Source: Euptelea pleiosperma (Eukaryota; Streptophyta; Magnoliopsida; Ranunculales; Eupteleaceae). From it: a stretch of DNA of 64,000 bases. A program made the translations under genes and the position numbers. The stretch lies in contig CM068542.1 in assembly GCA_035048495.1 (NCBI GenBank), positions 36,733,109 through 36,797,108 on the forward strand, in the 5' to 3' direction. Shown one piece after another: positions 28,101 to 40,698 of the stretch. The number at the start of each line of letters is the position of its first letter. Position 1 is the stretch's first letter. Under the pieces are notes generated by a model. That model searched no databases, was not told the DNA's origin, and was given only the letters and a program-made list of their open reading frames with translations.

Positions 28101-31100
28101 AAAATAGGATTGTAAAATTTTAGGTTGTACTTCGTGTGTAAATTCCTATCTTGGGAATGCTGAGATGTGCATCTTGTTGAACATCATGTTAACAACTCGC
28201 ATTCATCCATACAAACTCAAACTTACAACCATTTATGGATGTATTGGTGCATGCAGGCATATATACATTTTATTTATCCATGATCACTTCCGTACTTCCA
28301 GTCTTGCTCAACATGCACACGTGCATGCTTCCATGTCTTCGTATGCACTTGTCTGTTAACATTCATAACTATCATATCGGATACATTTTTGTTTTAATTG
28401 TAGGATATTTTTGAAGATCATTGTTTGGCTTTCACAGTCAGTTTCAAAACCAAATTCATCGGTACCTCAACAAACAGAAACTTCATGCATTTATTGAAAA
28501 TGATTCAGCATTATAGCTTTTGTAAAGATATTGGCTTCCTCCTTGGGTACTTTGTTATATTGGTCACAATTTCGTCTGTGCATGCTTTTCAGTGGACAAA
28601 TTCATTGCAAAGCATTTTTGGTGAGACTAATCAGAGCGAGTTGGCAGCTTTCACCTCATACGCATTGGCTTTCCCAAATAACTTTCTTGCCCTTGTAGAC
28701 ACATATGATGTAAGTCAAATGTTACCGTCTACTTTACAATGTTCATTAGCATTTAGAACACATTATCTTTTTATGTTCTAGTTTTACTCAGCCTCCTAAA
28801 GGAGAAATTATCATTTGTCTTAACACTTCATGATATATATGGTGCGCCTGAAGTGCATCGTGTGCTCAAGGTTCCCAGGAATCCTTGCACAAATCTTAGG
28901 TGTCAGCCCCTCAGAAACAGCCCTCACCCAGATGTGTGGCTCGGGGTCCTGTAACTCTTGAGTGCACCATATAATAGCTCTTCCACTTATGGTATATCAT
29001 CAACATGTTGACATTTTCCAAAAGAAATTTCAGAAAGAACATCTTGTTTGTATAACATCTTGTTCATATAATAGCTTTTTTTACTATTTTATTTGAAAGC
29101 TTTATTTTTTCTTTTTTGGTGTTTGGGGAGAGGAGGGGTTTAATGGTTTTAGCAGAGACTTGTCTCTAAAAAGTACTGGTCAAAGCGAGATGTAGTAGAG
29201 TTTTGATAAACTTATGTATTAGCAGTAGTTGCTGTACTGTGCTGGGTTTATAAAATATTTAGCAGAAGTCTTTCAAGATCTCAAATGGCTTTCTGTTAGA
29301 ACCATTTTTGGTTGAACTTTCACTAAACTTACAGGGACTTTGCAACCTTCTTAAGAAATTTCTGTTAGGTTGTAACTGTGTGTCTAGGCCATTTTCAAGT
29401 GACATGGTTGTTGGGTTTTTGCAGTTCTTAGCTAAACTTAGCAAAGGTTTTTAGCAGAAGTTTTTCATGTTGAGTGCAAATGGACGGGTGGGATATGTAA
29501 TCATTTGGAGGGGAGTGGGTTTTGGAAGAAAGCTAACCGTTGTTTAGTCAAGGGTTTGCAGGTTTTTGGACCAAGCGAGGTTTAGTCGAGTTTTGATAAG
29601 CTTATTTCTTAGCAGCAGTTGCTGTATTGTGTTGGGTTTATAAAATATTTAGCAGAAGTCTTTCAAGATCTCAAATGGCTTTCTGTTAGAAACACTTTTG
29701 GTTGTACTTTCACTAAACTTATAGGAAATTTGCAGCCTTCTTAAGAAATTTCTGTTAGGTTTTGAGTCTTTTGACTGTGTCTTGGCCATTTTCAAGTGAC
29801 ATGGTTGTTGGGTTTTTGCAGTTCTTAGCTAAACTTCGTGAAGTTTTTTAGCAGAAGTTTTTAATGGTGAGTGCAGATGGACGGGTGGGATATATTGCAA
29901 GGAGGGGATGAGTTATGTGATCTTTTAGAGGGGAGTGGGTTATGGACGAAAGCTAACCGTTGTAGTAGTCAAGGGATTGCAGGTTTTTGGACCAAGGATT
30001 TGACTGTCTGAGAATGTGAAGCCTGGTAATTTCATAACATGTTAATTTGAGTTTTGACTCAGATCAGACCATGTTTGTTATGCAGAGCGTTTGATGGTAT
30101 TCCTTTATGCAGACCTTCAATCCTCTATTGATATTAAAGGAATTCTTTCAATATTCTCTAGCACGACAGCTCTTAAGGTTAACTTCTTGAAGTCAGCAGT
30201 ATTCTTTTCTGCTAATGCAGCTGCACAAAAATCTGAAATTCGCATCATTTTAGGCATGAACGAGGGTAGTTTTCCGGTGAAATATCTGGGTTTACCTCTT
30301 ACCACTTCCAGGCTTTTCTTCTCTGATTGTTTGCCAATTATTGAAAAAATCAAGAAGAGAATTGCAGGGTAGAAAGCTCTTTCTTTATCTTATGCGGGAA
30401 GAATACAATCGATTCGACCTGTTCTATCATCTTGTCAACTTTTTTGGAGTGGAGCTTTTAGCTTACCCATGAAAATCTGCAATCACATTTATAGCTTAAT
30501 CTATTTTTATGTAGTGGGGCTGAGCTTAAAAATAAGATGCAGACTTTCGGGTGGGATTCTGTATGTTGCCCTTTGGCGGAAGGAGGTTTAAATGTAAGGA
30601 AAACTAGAGATTGGGAGAAGGCTAGACACTTGAAACAATTCTGGCTCAGGGAAATCAAACCTATGGACGAAGTGAGAATGGGCAAGATACTTGAAAGAAG
30701 GATCTATCTGGACAGAAGGGCACCTTCAGATAGCTCTAAAATTGGAAGAGAATTTTGGAAAGTAAGATGGTTGAATAGAAATGTATCTTACACCTTACAG
30801 GGGATGGGAGAAAGACCCATGCTTGGAAGGACCCACCCTTGGCACGACAGGTTTGGTGAAAGAATTGGTTTCGACTCCAGTATTCAGCTTATGGTTACTC
30901 TTAACAATTATATACTTGAAGATAGATGGAATCCCCCATCAGCTGTCTCGCCCAGACTTACAGTGGTTATTGACTCCCTCTCTCAAATTGAAATCCTAGG
31001 GGAAGGGTTTGATGATAAGGTGGTGCGGACCCCTTCAGATAACGGTTTGTTCTCCTTCAAATCTGTGTGGATCCCATCAGTGGGGAGTATCTTGGCACAA

Positions 31101-34100
31101 GCTCGTTTAGCTAAATTAATGTCCGTAGACATAGTTTCATCACATGAAGAGCTTTTAGAGGTGGCCTTATCACTTAGGATGTCGTGGTAAATATTGGGCA
31201 TCTTCAAGACTTCAAATGTGTGTTGCTTCAAAGCAATGAATCAGTGGAACAACTTTTTTTTGAATTCCAAGTCACCAGCCAAATATGGAGCGCACTATCC
31301 TCCTCCATTCCAACATATATCATACCAGCTTTCTTCCATGGTTTCAAGAAATCACGTGGCTGATGGAGAAGTTTAAAGGTGATTAACATCATTTCTTTTC
31401 TTGGGAAAGTCAGTTTATGTGCTACTGTTTATAACATCTGGGATGTGAGAAACCAAAGAATTTTAAATTGGAAATACCAAACAATGGATCAGATTATTAT
31501 TAAATTCTCATTGTGGTATCTTCTTGCACTTTCTCATCTCATATTACAGCTGAATACTCCCCAGAAACTAGGAATATTTTTCTCTAGTGGGTCGTTAAAA
31601 TTGAACAAAAAAAAAGGGTATCGAAATGGCGTAAATGGAGACACCACTGAGGTTTGGCTTTTCCTTGAATATGGATGGTGCTGTGGGTTCTGAATTTGGC
31701 AGATATGGAGTTATCATTAGGAATGAGCTTGGGACACCTTTGGTGGCTTTCTTGGGCAGATGGATGTTACCCCGTATTTACATGCTTGAATTGAAGGCTA
31801 TTAATAGAGGAGTCCACATAGGTAGGCATCATGGAATCAAAAAGCTTACTATATGCTCCGATTCTGTCAATGTTATTGATATTTTAGAAAATCCAGAAAA
31901 AAAAGGTTTTTTGGCAGGCTAGAGCTTTGGCAAGGAAAACATTGATTTTGCTTACAGGGTTTGAAGAATTGGAGATCTTGCATATGTGGGGAGAAGCTAA
32001 CAAGCCAGCCGACTTTCTTTCTTCGTTTTGTACAAATAATGTAGTGTGTGTTTTATCCTCCTCATTTCCCTAAAGCATTATCCAAATTTATTGAGGATGG
32101 TGGGAAAGGATGTAAATATGAAAGGTTGCAATGCTCTTTTTGTTTAAGGGTCGGGTATGGGTCTGCCTAACCCCATCTAACTCACCAAAAAAAAAAACAC
32201 TTCAGAAATGACATTTTTATGACAGTTTTCATATTATTAGAAAACATGTTACAAACGTGTTATCAGAGAACAGTGACCAATCAGACCCTTATTGCTGGTT
32301 GTTACAATTGTATGTCATATATCTCTATTGATAAATTAAGTACTTCACTGTTTTATGAGTTATATTCTCTGAATTGATTCTGGTTACTCTTTTTTTTTTT
32401 ATGTTGATAATGGCTTTCTTTTAACTAGTGTTGACATTCTTTTTACCAGGTTATGAGGAGTGGGGTTCCTAATTTTTGTGCAGTTGCTTTAGCTCTTAGT
32501 GATTTGGGGTACGTCTGGAAGGTTTGGAAACATATAGGAATGTTTTTCAATGTTTCTCTCTGTGTGAGCATATGGATTTTTTTTACTGCTAATTTATTTC
32601 ATATTTTTAGATTTCTTTGGGTTTTAATTGTCATAAGTTTTTCCTCTTGCTTGGAGTGTCTTGTAAAACGAATGTAGTTTGGGCATGGGTAGAAGGAAAT
32701 TATGTTTATTCTTCTATGAATTTGTAGAACCTTTGTTGTGCATGGGTAGAAGGAAATTATGTTTAAATTTTCCAATTAGAAAACTATGGATGACTTGTCT
32801 CTATTGGAAACTTGTCTATTTTGAGTTGGATACATCACTATATTGTTTACTTTGTTGCTTCTTATTTGGTTAATATATTTTCAAGCTTGTAATTGTCAAG
32901 AGTTATTTGGAAAATTTATGAATAAGTTCCTAGTACACTATCCCATCCTAACACTGTTCTTCTATTTAGTACCAGCATGTGCCAGTGTGGGAGTTACATA
33001 GTGTTAAACACAATTATCTTCTGCATGATATTTTGATAAAAATTTCCACATGATCGTCAGCACCCTTCGAATATCTGACAATCTGAACCACAACATCCCA
33101 TGAGGAACCCAAGGTGATTGCATAAAATGACTGACGAGATAACTAATCTCGTAATAGTCAAGTAGTTCAGCTTTCCAACTAACCGCCAATACCTCCCTGG
33201 ATCATCAAACAGCTCCCTGATCAACCACCAATTTGGTATTCAGATCCGTAGGTGTATCAACAAATTTCGACCCCAGAAAACCTGTTTCCTCCAAAATATC
33301 CAACACATACTTCCGCTGGGACAAACTAATGCCAATATTCGGTCTTGCAACCTTAATACTTAAGAAATACCAAACTTTCCCTAGGTCTTTAGTATGAAAA
33401 TGTGTCCATAAGAATTGTTTTAAGGCTTGAATTCCTGCACCATCATCCCTTGTCACTACTATGTCATCTACATATACAAGTCCAATAGTTCCTTTGGCTG
33501 CCTTTTGTGTGAAAACAGAGTAATCCAACTAACATTTTCGTAGCTCAAACTAAATTATTACCTCACTGAATCGACCATACCAGGCGCGTGGCAACTGTTT
33601 TAATCCATAAATGTCCTTCAACCAACAAAAACTACCCAAAGACTCCCCCTGAGCAACAAACCTTGGAGGTTGCTCTGTGTAAACTTCTTGTAGATTATCA
33701 TGCAAGAAAGCATTCTTGACATACGCTGATTAAAGGACAACCAAAGGAAGCATCCAATGCAATCACTAACCAAAGTAAACTTTAGCAACTAGAGAGAAAG
33801 TCTCATTGTAATCAATGTTGTAGGTTTGAGTATATCCTTTAGCAGCTAGAAGGGCCTTTAATTGCTCCATAGACCCATCTGGTAGGAACTTCATAGTGTA
33901 GACCAAACGACAACCAACTGCATGTTTACCAGGAGGCAACTGAACAAGGTCCCATGTGTCATTTGATTGAAGAGCCTCCGTCTCATCAATTATTGTTTAA
34001 CACCTTCCAGGAGAAGAAAGTGTTTCCTGTACAGTATTAGGAACAGACACTGAAGAAACAGAAGTAGCAAATGCACGACATGAAGGAGAAAGATGAGCGA

Positions 34101-37100
34101 AAGACACAAGAGTGGAAATAGGATGATGTGTAAAAAAACGAGTACCTTTTTGCAAAACAATAGGGAGGTCTACAAAAATAATTGGGGATAGGGGGATCTG
34201 CAGACAAAACTGGGACTAGAGGATCTGTCGATGTCAAACTGGAAGAGCACATGAATTAGGAGTCATGAGTTGTTTACAATGTACATATGTGTGAAGCAGT
34301 TGCGCAATCAGACCCTAAACATCAGCAACAGGAAATGGAGAAGGTAGAGATAAAAACTCATCCAGTGAACACTCATTAGAAAAGAAATAAATATACTAAA
34401 ATGTAACATCATGACAGACAAACTGTTTAGAAGAAACAGGATCGAAGCAATGGTAATCCTTTTGGATGTGAGAGTATCCCAAAAAGATACACTTAATGGC
34501 ACATGGTCCAGTTTGCCCCATTCTGGTCCCAAACACTGAACAAAGCAAACATATCTAAGGACACGAGGAGGTAGAGAGAATAAAGGTCTACCTGGAAACA
34601 AAACAGAATGTGGAGATTGACCCTGTAGGATAAACATAGACATGCAATTAATAAGGTAACAGGTCAGAGCATTATATCACTCCAAAAGACTTTGGGAACC
34701 TTCATTTCAAACATAAGAGCTCGGATAACTTCAAGAACATAGCGATTTTTTCTTTCTGCAACCCCATTTTTGATGAACAATGACATGAAAAGAATGAAAT
34801 GGTAATGAATCATATTCCCTCACATTATTAGAATGAAGAACTTTAATAGACTAATCAAATCGATTCTTGATATCAACATAAAACAACTGAAATATAGAAA
34901 ACAATTCAGGTCTATCATGCATCAAATCTAACCATGTCATATGAGAGAAATCATCCGCAAATGTACAAAATATTTAAACCAATTTCTCGAAGTAATACGA
35001 ATAGGTGCCTAGATATTTTTTTTATAAATGAACTAAATCAAAAGGCCTCGAAACACGAGGAACAAGTCTAAAAGGAAAGGAAACACGATGATGGTTTTCC
35101 AATTGACATGACTCAGAATCTAAACTAGACGTAGTAATCAAAGATGGAACCCTCAATTGAAGATAATGCAAGGATGGCCAAGGCGACAGAGTTGAATTGT
35201 AGAATTAGGGTTAAGATTAGGGTTTCACAGTATGGGAGAAAGAGGGAGAGAGAGAGAGAAATGGATGTGTTGTGCTTAAGTCACAATGACTCCATAAATC
35301 TTATTTATATGAAAGGAATTACAGAAAGGACAAGTATACCCCTTGTGGGGTGTATTTACATAACTACCCATATTACATGAAAAATACGTATTTCTACGTA
35401 TCTGATAACACTTCCCCTCAAGTTGGTGCATAGATATCTTTCATGCCCAAATTTGCATAAGCATCTATGAAGTTGCCAACTAGGAACTCCTTTGGTGAAG
35501 ACATCTGCTATTTGTTCATCAATCTTCACAAAGGGGGTACAAACTTCTCCAGACACGATCTTCTCCCGAATGAAGTGACGATCCACTTCAATGTGCTTGG
35601 CCCGATCATGTTGTACCGGATTGTGAGCAATACTGATAGCAGCCTTGTTGTCACAGTATAAGCTCATAGATCCTGGGATTGGAAAACACAGCTCAGCGAC
35701 CAACATCTTCAGCCATAGCATCTCACACAAGCCATGGGCCATTGCCCTAAATTCTGCCTCTACGCTAGATCGGGCAACTACCAGTTGCTTCTTGCTCCTC
35801 CAGGTGACTAGATTTCCTCCCACAAAGGTGCAATAGCCTGAGGTAGATCTCCTATTATCCTTGGCACTAGCCCAGTCTGCATCAATATATTACTCTACTC
35901 TCATGTGGCCATTTTTCTAAAAAAGGAGGCCTCGGCCAGGGGCAGACTTGAGATATCTCAATATCCTGTGTGCTGCCTTTAAGTGAATCTCCCTAGGAGA
36001 ATGCATGTACTGATTGATAACACTGACCGCATAAGCAATGTCTGGACGAGTCAAGGAGAGGTAAATCAACCTTCCAACCAATCTCTCAAAGCTCCCCACA
36101 TCCTGTAAAGGTATACTACTCGAGTGGGCCAACTAGTAATTCTGCTCTATGGGGGTCTCCACTGGCTTAGCTCCTAGCTTGCCAAAGTCCTTCAATAGAT
36201 CTAGGACGTACTTCCTTTGTGAGACGAAGATCCCTTGGCTGGATCTTGCAACTTTTATGCCAAGAAAGTACTTGAGGAGTCCCAGATCTTTGGTCTCAAA
36301 CTCGCCTGCTAGATGATCCTTTAGCTTGATCACCTCCTCTGTATCATTCCCTGTCAGAATGATATCGTTAACATAGACAATGAGGGTCATAGTGCTCTTC
36401 CCTAGGTGCTTCACAAATAGGGTGTGATCGACTTGGCTTTGAGTATATCCCAGCTTCTTCACTGCTAGAGTGAACCTCTCAAACCAAGCTCTGGGAGATT
36501 GCTTAAGCCCATAGAGGGCTTTCCTCAGTCGACACACCTTGCTGCTGTCCCCTGGGGGAGTGAACCTTGGAGGAGGTACCATATAGACCTCTTCACGCAG
36601 ATTACCATGAAGAAATGCATTCTTCACATCCAGCTGATGCAAAGGCCATGCTTGGTTTGCTGCTACATACAACAAAACCTTGATGGAGTTCATCTTTGCC
36701 ACAGGTGCAAAGGTCTCCACATAGTCAATCCTGTAGGTCTGAGTGTACCCTTTGGCTACCAGTCTGGCCTTGTACTTCTCTACTGACCCATCGGCCTTGT
36801 ACTTCACTGTGAACACCCATCTGCATCCAACCGGCTTCTTGCCTCTTGGCAAGTGAACAAGCTCCCAGGTTTTGTTCTTATCCAGCGCCTTCATTTCTTC
36901 TACCATAGCAGCTTTCCATCTAGGGTGTGCTAACCCTTCTACCACGGAAAAAGGAGTGGGAATGGTGGAAACTGATGTGATAAAGGCTCTGTATGAAGGT
37001 GATAAGACATCTTAAGAAACGAAGTTGCTCAAAGGATGTTGAGTACAACATCTGATGCCTTTTCTAATAGCAATAAGAAGATCAGAATCATCAGTAGACA

Positions 37101-40100
37101 AGGGAATGACAGGTATAGGGAGAGATGGAGGATTACCTAGATCCGAGGAAGGAACCACTGGTCCTAGATCAGCTGTGACTATCGCCCTTCTACTATAGAC
37201 TTTGAGCTCCTTCTGAGCTCCAGGAGCACTATCAATCACACTAGTAGTATGAGTGGGTGGAGGTCTCTCAAACTCTAGAGGAGGAGATAGGGATATAGTA
37301 GGAAGAGGAACATTCCACCTCTCTTCATTACTACTCTCCCCCTGAAGAGAGGTGGGAGAGAAAAAAGAAAGCTTCTCACGGAAGGAGACATCCATGCATG
37401 CAAACTTCTTCCCAGAGGATGGATGGTAACACTTGTGCCCTTTACGGGTAGAGGAGTAACCGAGAAAGACGCATTTGAGTGCTTTGGGATCTAGTTTGGT
37501 GCGATGAGGACCAAGGCTATGTACATAACAGACACACCCAAAGATGCGAAGAGGAACAGAGAAAATAGGAGAATCAGGGGAATGAACCTGAAGAGGAGAT
37601 TTAAAATTGAGAACACGAGAGGGTATTCTGTTACTCAAGTAGGCAGCCGTCAACACAGCATCTGACCAATAGGTCTTGGGGACATGAGAGCCAATCAAAA
37701 GAGATCGAGCCATCTCAGTCAAATGTCGCATTTTTCTCTTAGCTACACCATTCTGTTGAGGGGTGTAGCTACAAGAATTTTGATGACAAATCCCATGGTC
37801 AAGAAGGTAGTGTTGAAGCCCCCCAAACATGTATTCTCCACCTTGGTTAGTACGAAGAACCTTGATGGAGATACCATACTGGGTTTGGATCATCTTATTA
37901 AAACCCTGAAAGATAGAATGAGCTTCATCTTCGGTTTTCATGAGATAAACCCATGTACACCTAGTATGATCATCAACAAAGGAAATAAAGTAGCGGAAGC
38001 CAATGATAGAAGTCGTTGGGGAAGGTCCCCATACATCAGAATGCACAATATCAAAACAAGTAGAACTTCGATTACCTCTGGAGGGATAAGTGGATCTACA
38101 ATGCTTGGAGAGCTCACAAGTCTCACAGTGTAAAGCAAAAAAAGAAACAGAAGTAAACAAACTAGGAAATAAAAGTTTCAAATACTGAAAAGAGACATGC
38201 CCCAGTCAGGCATGCCAGTTCAAGACAACATATATCCTACTACTACTAGCAGAAGACTGTAGTGCTGTGGGCTCTGAAAGGTGTCCATCCAAAAGGTAGA
38301 GGCCATTAGCTTCATGTCCAGTGCCAATCGTCCTCCTCGTCTCTAGGTCCTGAAAGACACAAGTAGGGGAAAAAGTGACTACAGTTTAGGGTTTTTGTCA
38401 AAGCACTAACAAAAAGTAGGTTAGAAGTAAATCTGAGAACATGCAAAACATATGTAAGCAATTGAGGAGAGGGAAGGATATTCCTTTTCCCAGACACAGA
38501 AGATAAGGTGCCATCAGCTGTTCTCACTTTGTCTCGGCTAGAACAGATAGAATAACTGGAAAATAAAGAAGACAAGCCCGTCATGTGTTCCGAAGCCCAT
38601 GAATCGATAATCCAAGTGGGGCTGGATGATGGGAGAGACACATGATGAGCAGGTCTAGTGTTACCTGACTGGGCAAAGGAGGTGGATGATATGGCAAAAG
38701 GACCATCAAGCTGTTGAAGTAGACGTCGAAGGCCTGCATACTCTGTGGCTGAAAAACCACTAGGAGGGGCTGAAGGAAGAGGACTCGCCAGAGACTATCC
38801 CGGAGTAGGAACAGAAGAATCCACACTGACTGTTTGAGCGCTGGATGAAGCTGGCTGGCTAGAACGCCCATTCAGCTTCCAACATTTGGCACGCACATGC
38901 CCTAACTTGCCGCATAAATCACACTTGGGCCTCTCTCTAGTCAAAGACTTCCCAGAAGAAGGTCCAGTAGGAGCATAAGATGGAGCTGAGATAGTCGGAT
39001 AAGATGGGCCCCTCGAAGACTGCTGTAACTGCTGAGGCTGATAAGCAGGAGAAGCTGCTAGCAATGATCGCTCTGGAAGGGGATGCTCGCTCTGAAGAAA
39101 GATCTGTCTACTCTCCTCACTCTGAAGATAGGCGTACACCTCACTGAGAGAGGGAAGATCCATCTTACTACTTAAGATCTGAACACGAGCAAGCTCATAA
39201 GACGGATTGATCCCAGCAAGGAAGTCGAAGATCCGACCCTTCTCTACGTAACGGCGAAAGGGAGCAATCTCTGATGGATTAAAAGGCTGATACGAGTAGT
39301 AATGATCAAGCTCCTGCCACAAGGTGCGAAGAGCAGTATAGTACTGAGAGAGGGACTTCTCCCCCTGTCGAAAGTGGGAGATAGTCAGTCGCAACTGAAA
39401 GGCCCGGCCTGTGTTTTGCTGCTGTGAGTAAGTCTTCTCAGTGATCTCCCAGACCTCTTGCGATGTGCGCATAAAGAAGAAACTCTCACTGATATCAGAC
39501 TCCATAGAGTTGAGGAGCCATGACATGACAGTAAGATCATCTGTCTGCCATTGTCGGTAAGAGGGATCGGTCTTGGGAGGCTCAACTATATCCCCTGTAG
39601 CGTGACCCAACTTCCCACGGACTCCAATAAACAACCGTGCTGCCTGAGCCCAGCGCAAATAGTTCTTGCCATCTAGCTTCACTGATGTGATCTGTAAGCT
39701 AGAGTTCTCATAGGCCAAGTGATGGACCATAGGGCCTCCAATACCAGTGGAGGGAACATCTGTGCTCACATCTAACCCTGATGGAGAAGGCAAGGAGGGT
39801 GGAGTCACCAAGGGAGGCGGTGGATCTGCCATGAGGAATAATAATGGCACGAGAATACCACAGATAACCACGAAAGATTCTGAAGATCAAAATGATGGCC
39901 CGAAAGGGTTAAATAACCACATCAAAGGCCAAACAAACATTTGGTGAAGCCCCAGAAAAACACATAGAACCCAAGGATACCTCCCATAAGCCTCTAATTC
40001 CCAAAAACAAGGTAAACCAAAGGGAAATAAGGCCCTGGAGTAGTGCCGACGATCAAGAAATGCCCAAACGAAGCTCAAATAAGCATCCCAGGAAGGCTAA

Positions 40101-40322
40101 TGGCGGAGAATAGCAACATAGGGATGGTAAAAAACATCCTAGAGCTACTGGAAGGCATTGCGAAAAGATCTGAGATCAAAAAAGGAAGGATGAAGATCCA
40201 ACCGATAGCCTAAAAAGGCTAAAGAAGTCGGCGGCGGTAAGTAGAGGGGGGAAAGAACTTCCCACACCCTTCAATCCTTGGTGGAATCACTAATGTGATA
40301 TATCCACATGTTGTTAAGATTG

Positions 40323-40360
<38 letters not shown>

Positions 40361-40647
40361 AGATCGAAGCAACAACACCCCCCCCCCCCCCCACAGGAAA
40401 ATGGCTAAACTGGATCCTAAAAATTCTTCGAAAATCACCAAAAAACAGGAAAAATGAGATCTAGCTATTGGTAGAGTTTGGGGTGAAGAGGAGACCTGTC
40501 CGTATGATGCTGACGTCAGTCTGTGGCTTGGATGACGTCATCACCTTCCTGGATGAAGTCTGAGAGACCCTTCTAATAGCCTTGCAACCTTGCTCTGATA
40601 CCAAGTTGAATTGTAGAATTAGGGTTAAAATTAGGGTTTCACAGTAT

Positions 40648-40698
<51 letters not shown>

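Noticed and set aside
28425..28781. Longer open frame around NAPRT exon 8 (starting before 28593)
   Set aside because: Upstream residues do not match the family, while the splice acceptor before TGGACAAATTC gives an exact family match and keeps phase.
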